64,000 nucleotides of DNA from Pseudoduganella dura (lineage in GTDB: Bacteria > Pseudomonadota > Gammaproteobacteria > Burkholderiales > Burkholderiaceae_D), in contig NZ_WNWM01000002.1 of NCBI RefSeq assembly GCF_009727155.1, positions 6,820,001-6,884,000 of the forward strand. Direction: 5' to 3'. Positions 1 through 8,174 of the stretch are shown here, piece after piece. A program made the position numbers and the translations under genes. Positions within the stretch are counted from its first letter, which is position 1; each line of letters opens with the position of its first letter. The notes under the pieces are model-generated. The model worked only from the letters and a program-made list of their open reading frames with translations, made no database searches and was not told where the DNA came from.

Positions 1-697
1 CCGTGCGGGTGCCTTCGGCCAGCGGCGGCAATGTCACGTGCGTGACCAGGTCGCCCGGTACGAGCGGCGTCTCGATGTGCGGCGTATCGCGCGGCAGCAG
101 GTGGAAGTTGGCGATCGTGACCTGCCGCCCGCCATGCAGTCCGGCGATGTGGATGCGGGCATCGAGCACGACCAGGGCCACGTTCATGTCCGACGGATTG
201 CTGGCGATACAGTGCTCGCTGGTGCCGAGCAGCGCGAGGTTGCGGTTGAAGCCGTCCATCGCATCGCAGCCACTCCCCGGCTCGCGCTTGTTGCATGCCA
301 TCGCCGTGTCGCGGAAATACACGCAGCGGGTGCGCTGCAGGAGGTTGCCGGCCGTCGTCGCCATGTTGCGCAACTGGCCGGAAGCGCCGGACAGCAGCGC
401 TTCGGACAGTACGGCATAGCCGTGCCGCACCCGTTCGTCGTGCGCCAGGTCGCTGTTGCGCACGGTGGCGCCGATCGACAGGCCGCCGTCGGGCGCCGCC
501 TCGATGCGGTCCAGCCCCAGGTGCCCGATCTGCACCACGTGGGCGGGATGTTCGATATCGAGCTTCATCAGGTCCAGCAGGGTCGTGCCGCCGGCCAGGT
601 AGCGCACGGCGGCGCCCTGCTGCGCGGTCGGCGACGAGGCGCCCAGCAGCACCGCATCCTCGATGCTCGACGCGCGGCGCAATTCGAACTGCCTCAT
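1..697 (-). CDS. FAD-binding subunit of a molybdenum hydroxylase (aldehyde/xanthine dehydrogenase type), 3' end outside window
   Basis: The visible 232 residues match the FAD subunit of PaoABC/YagTSR-type periplasmic aldehyde oxidoreductases, which passes electrons between the 2Fe-2S subunit and an acceptor. A flavin-binding AGGTT motif lies at about residues 35-39. Four cysteines at about 125, 135, 144 and 163 fit the extra 4Fe-4S cluster known in the PaoB branch and absent from plain xanthine dehydrogenase FAD subunits. The start ATG at 697 overlaps the stop of the 2Fe-2S gene by 4 bases (ATGA), so the two are translationally coupled. The C-terminus and the catalytic molybdopterin subunit would lie beyond the left edge. 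Substrate is not predictable from this fragment. Confidence 0.88.
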   Translation of the reverse strand, partial: MRQFELRRASSIEDAVLLGASSPTAQQGAAVRYLAGGTTLLDLMKLDIEHPAHVVQIGHLGLDRIEAAPDGGLSIGATVRNSDLAHDERVRHGYAVLSEALLSGASGQLRNMATTAGNLLQRTRCVYFRDTAMACNKREPGSGCDAMDGFNRNLALLGTSEHCIASNPSDMNVALVVLDARIHIAGLHGGRQVTIANFHLLPRDTPHIETPLVPGDLVTHVTLPPLAEGTRT

Positions 698-1185
698 TTG
701 CCGGCCTCCCCGCGCACCTGCTGGATCGCCGCCACGATATTGGCGTAGGCGCCACAACGGCACAGGTTGCCGCTCATGCATTCGCGCACGGCGGCATCGT
801 CCCCGCCGCATGGTTCGTCGAGCAGCGCCACGGCGGACATGATCTGCCCCGCCGTGCAGTAGCCGCACTGGTAGCCGTCGTGCTGCACGAACGCGGCCTG
901 CATCGGGTGCAGCCGCTCCGGCGCGCCGAGGCCCTCGATGGTGGTCACCTCGTCGCCCTGGTGGGCCATCGCCAGCGCCAGGCAGGCATTGATGCGGCGG
1001 CCGTTGACATGTACCGTGCAGGCGCCGCACTGGCCGTGATCGCAGCCCAACTTGGTGCCGGTGAGGTGCAGGTGATCGCGCAGGTAGTCGAGCAGCGTGG
1101 TGCGCACGTCCACGTCCATCGCCTGCTCGACGCCGTTGACGACGATGGCGGGCCCGATCGCCACCGCCGGCCTGACTGCTTGCAT
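694..1185 (-). CDS. 2Fe-2S subunit of a molybdenum hydroxylase
   Basis: This 163-aa protein carries the two cluster motifs of the small subunit of xanthine dehydrogenase/aldehyde oxidase enzymes. A plant-ferredoxin-type cluster is formed by C48, C53, C56 and C68, and an alpha-helical 2Fe-2S domain by C107, C110, C142 and C144. It transfers electrons from the molybdopterin subunit to the FAD subunit encoded immediately downstream with a 4-base overlap. E. coli PaoA has a Tat signal peptide; none is visible here, so this enzyme may be cytoplasmic or exported with a partner. Function class is secure; the substrate is unknown. Confidence 0.9.
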   Translation of the reverse strand: MQAVRPAVAIGPAIVVNGVEQAMDVDVRTTLLDYLRDHLHLTGTKLGCDHGQCGACTVHVNGRRINACLALAMAHQGDEVTTIEGLGAPERLHPMQAAFVQHDGYQCGYCTAGQIMSAVALLDEPCGGDDAAVRECMSGNLCRCGAYANIVAAIQQVRGEAGK

Positions 1186-1287
1186 GGGAGTCCTTTCCGC
1201 CTGGAGACCCAGGCTTCTGAAACCCGACTACACGCAAAAAAACCGACATGCGGCGCACGATTGCCTTCCCGGCAATGTTTCTTCGAA

Positions 1288-1358
1288 CCGGGGTCAGACC
1301 CCGGTTTCTGGAAAGATTGCAAAAAACTGGGGTCAGACCCCGGTTTCAGGAAACTGGT
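1288..1358. repeat. Two copies of a GGGGTCAGACCCC palindromic element
   Basis: Two direct copies of an element built on the palindrome GGGGTCAGACCCC followed by GGTTTC(T/A)GGAAA lie about 40 bases apart just upstream of the molybdenum hydroxylase genes. Elements of this look are, from memory, frequent in intergenic DNA of Massilia and relatives. The function is unknown. Confidence 0.7.
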
Positions 1359-1423
1359 TGCAGGACACTTACGATCTCTGAGCAATATCTCAAGTACCAG
1401 TTCCGCTGATGTAAAGTTTTTGC

Positions 1424-1452
1424 AAAAAAAAAGCCCGCCAAGCTGGCGGGCT
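1424..1452 (-). terminator. Rho-independent terminator of the candidate small RNA
   Basis: A perfect 8-bp GC-rich stem with a 5-base loop is followed on the minus strand by nine T residues. Confidence 0.85.
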
Positions 1453-1486
1453 GAAGTCTATTTCCTTGGAGGAGAATAGAGGAGAC
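1424..1486 (-). ncRNA. Candidate small RNA with CCUC-rich (anti-Shine-Dalgarno) hairpin and Rho-independent terminator
   Basis: On the minus strand a promoter with TTGCAC (1516-1521) and CATAAT (1493-1498), separated by exactly 17 bases, predicts a start near 1486. The predicted transcript of about 63 nt contains two CU-rich blocks (TCTCCTCT and TCTCCTCC) complementary to ribosome binding sites. The second block lies in a hairpin whose arms are TCTATT and AATAGA. It ends in a perfect 8-bp terminator stem (1432-1439 with 1445-1452) followed by nine T residues. No ORF fits. The layout resembles the short betaproteobacterial toxic small RNA with an anti-Shine-Dalgarno motif known from Burkholderia; that identity is from memory and needs a covariance-model search. 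Confidence 0.65.
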
Positions 1487-1492
1487 AGGTCA

Positions 1493-1521
1493 ATTATGCT
1501 GCACCGCGCCATCGCGTGCAA
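1493..1521 (-). promoter_or_regulatory. Sigma-70-type promoter of the candidate small RNA
   Basis: The elements read on the minus strand are TTGCAC, a 17-base spacer and CATAAT. Both are close to consensus and the spacing is ideal. No protein start lies downstream before the terminator. Confidence 0.6.
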
Positions 1522-1659
1522 CGCGTTTGTCGTGATACTGGTTATTGCTGAGCCTCATAACTATAAATAGTCACCGATCTGAGCAATGCGGCGGCGCCAT
1601 CGGGTTATCGCCGGGGCGATCACCGGAGGTATCGCCGGGTTATTGCATCAGGTATGGAC

Positions 1660-1690
1660 AAAAAAAAGGGGAGCCCGGTCGGGGCCCCCC
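1660..1690 (-). terminator. Rho-independent terminator of prc
   Basis: About 20 bases after the prc stop, the minus strand has a 9-bp stem (1682-1690 with 1668-1676, one G-U pair), a 5-base loop and a run of eight T residues. Confidence 0.85.
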
Positions 1691-1712
1691 AGTTCATCCC
1701 TGCTGAGGATGA

Positions 1713-3959
1713 TCAACGTTCGGCGTACGGCAGCACGCGCGATGCAAGACGGGTGTCGGTTTTCAGCAGGCTCACTTCATCCGACATGATGTGCACCGCT
1801 TCGAGCAGCAGCACATCCTTGGCGTTCTTGGCGGCCTTTTCCGCTTCCAGTTCGGCCGCCAGCGACCGTTCGTCGCCCTGCAGGCCATCGTCGGTGCGGC
1901 TGACGCCCTTCATCGAGGCGGCGGCCTGCTTGGCCTGCTTGGCGCCGGCCGGCTTGGGCGTGATCGCATTCTTGGCCGTCGGGTCGGGGACCAGGATCGG
2001 ATCGTCCGCGGACGGCGCGGCGGCCAGCCGGGCGTCGCGCTGCTTGGCACGCGCTTCCTGCTCGTCGCGCTCCTTGCGACGGTCCTTCTCGTTCAGCGAG
2101 ATCAGGTTTTCCTTGCGCTGCTTTTTCACGTAGTTGACGTCGTCCACCAGGAACTGGAAGTCCTTGTCCTTCGCCACCCGCGCCTCGTGCTTCTTCGTCA
2201 GCAGCGGCACGATATCCTTTACTTCGCCGGCCGGGATGTAGACGGCAGGCTTGATCACCGTGTACGGCAGCGCGTTGTCGTAGCTCGACTCGCCGAAGTT
2301 CTCGGCATCGGACAGCTGCGGCAGCTTGATGTCCGGCGTGACGCCGCGCAGTTGCGTGGTGCCGCCGTTGATGCGGAAGAATTGCGCCACCGTCATCTTC
2401 AGCTCGCCGAGGCGGGCCTTGTCCTTGTCCTGCGCGAAGCGGTCCAGGCTGATCAGCGTCTGCACCGTGCCCTTGCCGAAGCTCGGTTCGCCGATGACGA
2501 TGCCGCGGCCGTAATCCTGCACGGCGGCGGCGAAGATCTCGGACGCCGACGCCGACCCACGGTTGATCAGCACGCCGATCGGACCGTCCCAGGCCAGGCC
2601 CGGCAGGGTATCGTTCTCCACCTCGACACGGCCTTCGGCGCTGCGCTGCTGCACCACCGGGCCCTTGTCGATGAACAAGCCCGTCAGTTCGACCGCCTCG
2701 GTCAGCGAACCGCCGCCGTTGTTGCGCAGGTCGATCAGCACGTTGTCGACCTTGTCCTTCTTCAGTTCGGCCAGCAGGCGGGCCACGTCGCGCGTAGCGC
2801 TCTTGTAATCCTTGTCGCCGCGGCGGCGCGCCTCGAAGTCCTGGTAGAAGGTGGGCAGCGAGATCACGCCGATGCGGCGTTTTACCGTGCCATCCTTCAC
2901 TTCCATGATCGTTTTCTTGGCCGACTGCTCTTCCATGCTGATCTTCTTGCGTGTGAGCGCGATCATGACCGGCTTGGCATCCGGGCCGGCATCGCCGGGC
3001 AGCACCTGCAGGCGCACCTTGGAATCCTTCGGCCCGCGGATCTGCTGCACCACGTCGTCGATGCGCCAGCCCAGCACATCGGTGATCGCGCCATTGTCGC
3101 CCTGCGCCACGCCGACGATCCGGTCGCCCACCTTCAGCTTGCCGGACATGCCGGCCGGGCTGCCGGTGACGATCTCGCGGATCACCGTGTATTCGTCACG
3201 CGTCTGCAGCACCGCGCCGATGCCTTCCAGCGACAGGCGCATCTGGATATCGAAATTGTCGGAAGCGCGCGGGCCCAGGTAATTGGTGTGCGGCTCGATC
3301 GACATCGCATACGCGTTCATGAAGATCTGGAACACATCCTCGCTGTTGAGCTTGCGCGAGCGGCCCAGGTAGTTCTCGTAGCGCTTGTCCAGCGTCTCGC
3401 GGATCGCCTTGTCGTCCTTGCCGGCCAGTTTCAGGCGCAGCCAGTCGTTCTTGACACGCTTGCGCCACAACTCCTTCACTTCCGCCTCGCTCCTGGTCCA
3501 TTCGGCCTTTTCGCGATCGTACTGGTAGCTTTCGTCCAGCGTGAAATCGGGCTTGGTCTTCAGCAGCTCGCGGGCATAGGCGATGCGCTCGTTGAAACGC
3601 TGCTGGTAGAGATTGTAGATGTCGAACGGCATCTGCAGGTTTTCGCCGACGATCGCATCGTCGAGCCGGGCCTTGGCACCGGCGTATTTATCCAGGTCGG
3701 CCTGCACGAAGAACAGCTTTTCCGCATCCAGCGACTTGAAGTAGCGGTCGTAGATCTTTTCCGACATCGCATCGTCGAGCGGCTGCGCCTTGTAGTGATA
3801 GCGCGACAGCACGCGCGACGCCCACAGCGCAGCCTGCGTCTGCTGGGCAGCCGGCTTCAACTGCTCGGTGGCGGCCTTGTCGGCGGGGGCGGCGTGACCG
3901 TAGGCGGACAGGATAGCCAGCGATATCGCGGCCAGCAGCATTTGCTTCTTCATCGGCAT
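1713..3959 (-). CDS. prc: Carboxy-terminal processing protease Prc/Tsp (S41A)
   Basis: This 748-aa periplasmic tail-specific protease degrades proteins with non-polar C-termini and trims cell-wall hydrolases and lipoproteins in its family. A signal peptide covers about residues 1-23. A PDZ domain lies at about 240-330. The Ser/Lys dyad is visible as S471 in a GSASAS motif and K496 in GKGTVQ; the 25-residue spacing equals that in E. coli Prc. A charged C-terminal region follows from about 590. It is somewhat longer than E. coli Prc (682 aa), the extra length being in the Lys/Ala-rich tail. It appears monocistronic and has a strong terminator right after the stop. Confidence 0.95.
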   Translation of the reverse strand: MPMKKQMLLAAISLAILSAYGHAAPADKAATEQLKPAAQQTQAALWASRVLSRYHYKAQPLDDAMSEKIYDRYFKSLDAEKLFFVQADLDKYAGAKARLDDAIVGENLQMPFDIYNLYQQRFNERIAYARELLKTKPDFTLDESYQYDREKAEWTRSEAEVKELWRKRVKNDWLRLKLAGKDDKAIRETLDKRYENYLGRSRKLNSEDVFQIFMNAYAMSIEPHTNYLGPRASDNFDIQMRLSLEGIGAVLQTRDEYTVIREIVTGSPAGMSGKLKVGDRIVGVAQGDNGAITDVLGWRIDDVVQQIRGPKDSKVRLQVLPGDAGPDAKPVMIALTRKKISMEEQSAKKTIMEVKDGTVKRRIGVISLPTFYQDFEARRRGDKDYKSATRDVARLLAELKKDKVDNVLIDLRNNGGGSLTEAVELTGLFIDKGPVVQQRSAEGRVEVENDTLPGLAWDGPIGVLINRGSASASEIFAAAVQDYGRGIVIGEPSFGKGTVQTLISLDRFAQDKDKARLGELKMTVAQFFRINGGTTQLRGVTPDIKLPQLSDAENFGESSYDNALPYTVIKPAVYIPAGEVKDIVPLLTKKHEARVAKDKDFQFLVDDVNYVKKQRKENLISLNEKDRRKERDEQEARAKQRDARLAAAPSADDPILVPDPTAKNAITPKPAGAKQAKQAAASMKGVSRTDDGLQGDERSLAAELEAEKAAKNAKDVLLLEAVHIMSDEVSLLKTDTRLASRVLPYAER

Positions 3960-4182
3960 ACTCCAGATTCTAAAATGACGATTCGCGGGCGGACACGACT
4001 ATTCCAGCCCGCTTTCGGCTTATTCTACAGGAGAGCGCGCGACGATTCGCCACCTACGCTTAAGTACGGATTAAAGTTTCCACCGGAATTCAGATATGGA
4101 TGACCGGATTGCAAATACTTGTAAATCCGGCACGCGAATAGATCAAGATCGCTTCGCCATCCAGTATCGGGTTATCAACCGG

Positions 4183-4737
4183 TCAATGGCCGGCCGAATA
4201 AAAACACCGCCCGCACGCCTGCCGGTAACGCTCGTTGCCGCCGATGGATATCTGCGCACCCTCGCGGATGCGGTTGCCATGTTCGTCGACCCGGATGTTC
4301 ATCGTCGCCTTCTTGCCGCACGTGCAGATGTTCTTCAGTTCCTCGATCGAATCGGCCAGCGCCAGCAGGTAGACCGAGCCGGGGAACGGCTCGCCGCGGA
4401 AATCGGTCCGCAGGCCGTAGCAGATCACCGGAACGCCCTTCACCTGTGCCAGCTGGTGCAGCTGCTGCACCTGCTGCACGGTGAGGAACTGCGCCTCGTC
4501 GACGAGCACGCAGGCGGCCCGGTCGATGGTGAGGAAATTGGTGGCCGCGTCATAGGTGTCCACTTCGCGCTGCAAGCCGAGGCGGGACGTGATCCTGCCC
4601 ACGCCGAAACGGTCGTCGATCGCCGCCGTGAACAGCCGCACGGCCTGGCCCTGCTCTTCGTAGTTATGCGCGACCTGCAACATCGCTGTCGATTTGCCCG
4701 CGTTCATTGCGGAGTACCGGAAATAAAGTTTTGCCAC
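4183..4737 (-). CDS. tdk: Thymidine kinase, type II
   Basis: This cytoplasmic salvage enzyme phosphorylates thymidine to dTMP with ATP. The P-loop is the family form around residues 8-17 (ending NAGKST). The catalytic glutamate is probably E81 in DEAQF. A structural zinc site is formed by C138, C140, C175 and C178. I chose the GTG start at 4737 because it places the phosphate-binding beta strand at residue 3, as in other family members, and gives 184 aa, close to the usual 190-205. The reading frame stays open upstream to 5139, but that stretch has no family similarity and is rejected. Confidence 0.93.
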   Translation of the reverse strand: MAKLYFRYSAMNAGKSTAMLQVAHNYEEQGQAVRLFTAAIDDRFGVGRITSRLGLQREVDTYDAATNFLTIDRAACVLVDEAQFLTVQQVQQLHQLAQVKGVPVICYGLRTDFRGEPFPGSVYLLALADSIEELKNICTCGKKATMNIRVDEHGNRIREGAQISIGGNERYRQACGRCFYSAGH

Positions 4738-5081
4738 TGCTGACCTGCTGAATGATTTGAATGCGGGATTATAAAGCAGCGCCCGCCGGCGGAGGCCATT
4801 GCGGGCAGCGCACATTCCCGGGGCCCGTGCTTGCACTGCACGCAGCATAGCGGCCGGCGCCGCCGCGATTGACGGAGCCTGAGCTGCCGCTAATTTGCAA
4901 CCGGTGACAAACCGAGACACTTTGCGCCATAGAACCAGACACTTCGCCTTTTTTTTGGGCATAGACTCGTTTCTCCCACCGACTGGGGTGCGAAGCGGCC
5001 GATATCGATTGCACAAGTTAGCCACGGTCGACATGCGCCGGCAGTCCGCGGGCCGATCCGTGACTATTTGAAGGAGGCACC
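4738..5081. other. Intergenic region between tdk and the calpain-like gene, with a short degenerate repeat
   Basis: No gene is convincing here. Two near-copies of ACC(G)AGACACTT followed by GCC lie at about 4910-4928 and 4932-4948. They resemble short repeats I remember from related genomes. The divergent promoters for tdk and the protease must lie here, but I see no clear boxes. Confidence 0.4.
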
Positions 5082-6500
5082 ATGCAAACCGACCAGAAAG
5101 CAGATCATCCGTCCGTGACGGCCGCCACAGGCCCCGCATCGACCGAGCCGCCCAAGGGGGCGGCGGCCCCTGGCTGCGCCATCAACCCGTACGCGCTCGC
5201 CGAAGTCATGTCGGGCCGGCGCATCGACTGGCGCCGGGTCGACGACAAGCCCGCCCTGCTGGAGCAGATCCTCGACATGCCTTACGCGGAACTGTTCGAT
5301 CCGCAATTCGGCGGCCCGCTCTACATCGGCGGAGCAATGCAGGAAGACGGCAGCATGAAGGCGCAGCGTTCGCCGCTGCTGGACGTGGAGCGCCCGCCCG
5401 CCCACGACGACCTGGAAAACCCGCCGGTCGGCGAGCTCGGCGGGCTCGTCACGCTGAAGGCGGTCGCCACGGCGCTCAACCTGAATACGCTGGACGAACT
5501 CGGCGTTCGCTGCATCGACTGGAGCACCATCAGCAAACTGCATCTCACGCTGGACGTGCCGCCGGCGGTGCGCATCCTGCGCATGGCGCGCAACTATGTT
5601 CCCGCCCTGGTGCGCGTGATCAGCCACGATCCCGCGCTGGAACGGGGCAATTCGCAGGACTGGACACCGCCGGGCGGCAGCTGGCAGGACGCCGGGCGCT
5701 TCTTCAACGAGACTGCGGAGCTGTTCGATCCGGTGCAGGGCGCGGTGGCCAACTGCTACTACATCGCGGCCCTGTCGGCCGTCGCCTGGTCGCAGCCCTA
5801 CCGGATCGCGCACCAGACGCGCGCCACGGGCCTCGGGCAGAACGAGTTCTTCGACCGCGTTACCTTCCACAAGCCCGACGGACAGGGCCTGGACCGCGAG
5901 ATCGAAGTGAGCGAAACCGTGCCCAGGACGGGTTCGGGCGGCTTCATCTATGCCCGCTCCAGCGAGGATGGCGAAGCGTGGCCGGCAATCTACGAAAAGG
6001 CGTTCGCAAAGCTCAAGACGGGAACCACCACGGACCACCCGGACATCACCTCCACGGGTTGGGGAGATTGCGTGTGGGCAACCGCACAGCTGACGGGCGG
6101 CAACCGGGCGTACTTCGACACGGCGAGCCGGACGGCCGAACAGCTATGGACCATTTTGCGCAGCAACTGCCTCAGCTACCGCACGTTCCGGCCGATGACC
6201 GCCTGGACCTACAGTTCCGGCGCGGCCTCGCCCGACCATGTGGACTACAGCGACGCCAACGTCGTCGGGTCGCACTGCTACACGGTGCTGGGCTGGGCCT
6301 ACCGGAACTGCCGGCGCTACATCCTGCTGCGCAACCCCTGGGGCAACACCGAAGCCACCGTCGGTTCGCTCGACGCCACCGTCCACGCCTACGACGTGAG
6401 CTGGTGGCGGCCGATCACGCTGCGCGACACGGACGGGATATTTGCGATGGAAATCAATACGTTCAAGAAGTACTTCGCGGGCTTCGGTGTGGTGAGCTGA
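5082..6500 (+). CDS. Calpain-family (C2) cysteine protease-like protein
   Basis: The 472-aa protein has the calpain catalytic triad in order: C225 in GAVANCYY, H398 in the GSHCYTV motif and N418 in the RNPWGN motif. The QG-x(4)-C block and the LRNPWGN block are diagnostic of papain-fold calpains. There is no signal peptide, no EF-hand and no C2-like domain; the first ~200 residues are unassigned. The start is supported by GAAGGAGG just upstream of the ATG at 5082. Bacterial calpain homologues are found mainly in large soil genomes and their targets are generally unknown. It stands alone between tdk and the transsulfuration genes. Confidence 0.85.
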   Translation: MQTDQKADHPSVTAATGPASTEPPKGAAAPGCAINPYALAEVMSGRRIDWRRVDDKPALLEQILDMPYAELFDPQFGGPLYIGGAMQEDGSMKAQRSPLLDVERPPAHDDLENPPVGELGGLVTLKAVATALNLNTLDELGVRCIDWSTISKLHLTLDVPPAVRILRMARNYVPALVRVISHDPALERGNSQDWTPPGGSWQDAGRFFNETAELFDPVQGAVANCYYIAALSAVAWSQPYRIAHQTRATGLGQNEFFDRVTFHKPDGQGLDREIEVSETVPRTGSGGFIYARSSEDGEAWPAIYEKAFAKLKTGTTTDHPDITSTGWGDCVWATAQLTGGNRAYFDTASRTAEQLWTILRSNCLSYRTFRPMTAWTYSSGAASPDHVDYSDANVVGSHCYTVLGWAYRNCRRYILLRNPWGNTEATVGSLDATVHAYDVSWWRPITLRDTDGIFAMEINTFKKYFAGFGVVS

Positions 6501-6785
6501 AATGCCGGCTGAGTTGCCGGCCGAGTTGCAGCTTGCCGGCAGCGCCGCGCAACGCCTGGGCACCGGACCGCCGCGTGCTGAACGCGCCCCGCGGCGGTAC
6601 CGGTGTCCAAGAATCCGGTTTCCGGTCCGGCGGCGGCCGGGCCGGCTTCCCGGTCGTTCCAACGCTCCCTGCCGCTGGCACCGGGCTGCGAATCGGCGCA
6701 TACTGGCATGGCACCGTCCTCGTCGCATCATCCACTGCAACGATCTTGCGGCGCCGCCACGACCGGCCCCGCGCAAGGAGACAGT
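6501..6785 (+). other. Intergenic region upstream of the transsulfuration operon
   Basis: It lies between the protease stop and the strong ribosome binding site (AAGGAGAC) of the cystathionine beta-synthase gene. I see no gene, no clear hairpin with a T-run and no riboswitch I recognise. Confidence 0.4.
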
Positions 6786-8174
6786 ATGCCAAGCACGCTG
6801 GAACGCTCTCCCGTGGCCGCGCTGTATGGCCTGATCGGCAACACCCCGCTGGTCGAAGTGACCCGCCTCGATACCGGCCCTTGCCAGCTGTTCCTGAAAC
6901 TCGAATCCCAGAACCCGGGCGGCTCGATCAAGGACCGCATCGCGCTGTCGATGATCGAGGCCGCCGAGCGCGATGGCCGGCTGCGGCCGGGCGGCACGAT
7001 CATCGAAGCCACCGCCGGCAATACGGGCCTCGGCCTCGCGCTCGTCGGCCGCATCAAGAACTACCGGGTAGTGCTGGTGGTGCCGGACAAGATGGCCACC
7101 GAAAAGGTATTGCACCTGAAAGCCCTGGGCGCCGAGATCCACATCACCCGCTCCGATGTCGGCAAGGGCCACCCCGAGTATTACCAGGACATGGCCGCCC
7201 GCATCGCCGCCGACATCCCCGGCGCGTTCTATGCCGACCAGTTCAACAATCCCGCCAATCCGCTGGCGCACGAAACCACCACCGGCCCGGAAATCTGGCA
7301 GCAGGCGGGCCAGCAGCTCGATGCGATCGTGGTGGGCGTGGGGTCGTCGGGCACGCTGACCGGCCTGTCGCGGTATTTCGCCAGGGCCAATCCGCAGCTG
7401 GAATTCGTGCTGGCCGACCCGAAAGGCTCGATCCTCACCGAGTTCCTGCGCACCGCCAGGGTGCCGCCGACCAGCGGCTCGTGGGCGGTGGAAGGCATCG
7501 GCGAGGATTTCGTGCCGTCGATCGCCGACTTTTCGCGCGTGAAGCACGCGTACACGATCACCGACCGGGAAAGCTTCGACAGCGCGCGCGAACTGGTGCG
7601 GGCCGAAGGCATCATCGGCGGCTCGTCGACCGGCACGCTGCTGGCCGCGGCCCTGAAATACTGCCGCGAGCAGACGGCGCCGAAACGCGTGGCGACCTTC
7701 GTCTGCGACACGGGGACCCGCTACCTGTCGAAAATGTACAACGACGGCTGGATGTTCGACCAGGGCCTGATCGAACGGGCGCCCACCGGCGATTTGCGCG
7801 ACCTGATCGGCCGCCGCTACGATGCCGGCGAGGTGGTCAGCGTGGCGCCGTCGGACACGCTGCTGGTGGCGTTCAACCGCATGCGCGCGGCCGACCTGGC
7901 GCAGCTCCCCGTGATCGAGAACGGCACCCTGGCGGGCATCATCGACGAGTCGGATCTGCTGCTGAAGCTGAGCGATCACGCGCAGGAATTCGCCGGCCGG
8001 GTGGGCGACACGATGACGACCCGGCTGGAAACGCTGCACCCCGGCGACAGCGTGCAATCGCTGCGCGGCACGCTCGACCGCGGCCTGACCGCCGTGGTGG
8101 CCGACGACCGCCAGTTCTACGGCATGATCACCCGCTACGACCTTCTCAACCACCTGCGCAGGACGCTATCGTGA
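6786..8174 (+). CDS. Cystathionine beta-synthase
   Basis: The enzyme condenses serine (or O-acetylserine) with homocysteine to cystathionine, the first step of reverse transsulfuration. The PLP-binding lysine is K49 in GGSIKDR, and the GGSSTGT phosphate loop follows further on. A tandem CBS domain pair occupies about residues 330-462, so a regulatory ligand may bind. The ATG at 6786 has AAGGAGAC in front and removes an unsupported 61-codon extension. The stop overlaps the GTG start of the next gene by four bases, which marks a two-gene operon converting homocysteine to cysteine. Some bacterial members act as cysteine synthases; the downstream lyase favours CBS. Confidence 0.9.
   Translation: MPSTLERSPVAALYGLIGNTPLVEVTRLDTGPCQLFLKLESQNPGGSIKDRIALSMIEAAERDGRLRPGGTIIEATAGNTGLGLALVGRIKNYRVVLVVPDKMATEKVLHLKALGAEIHITRSDVGKGHPEYYQDMAARIAADIPGAFYADQFNNPANPLAHETTTGPEIWQQAGQQLDAIVVGVGSSGTLTGLSRYFARANPQLEFVLADPKGSILTEFLRTARVPPTSGSWAVEGIGEDFVPSIADFSRVKHAYTITDRESFDSARELVRAEGIIGGSSTGTLLAAALKYCREQTAPKRVATFVCDTGTRYLSKMYNDGWMFDQGLIERAPTGDLRDLIGRRYDAGEVVSVAPSDTLLVAFNRMRAADLAQLPVIENGTLAGIIDESDLLLKLSDHAQEFAGRVGDTMTTRLETLHPGDSVQSLRGTLDRGLTAVVADDRQFYGMITRYDLLNHLRRTLS

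Noticed and set aside
4104..4130. CCGGATT/AATCCGG inverted repeat after tdk as a terminator
   Set aside because: The loop is 13 bases and no T-run follows on the minus strand.
4738..5139. N-terminal extension of thymidine kinase or a separate small Lys-rich ORF
   Set aside because: No ribosome binding site or family similarity, and it contains intergenic-repeat-like sequence.
5978..8170. Long frame leading into the cystathionine lyase
   Set aside because: It is an out-of-frame shadow of the calpain-like and CBS genes. The GTG overlapping the CBS stop fits the family start.
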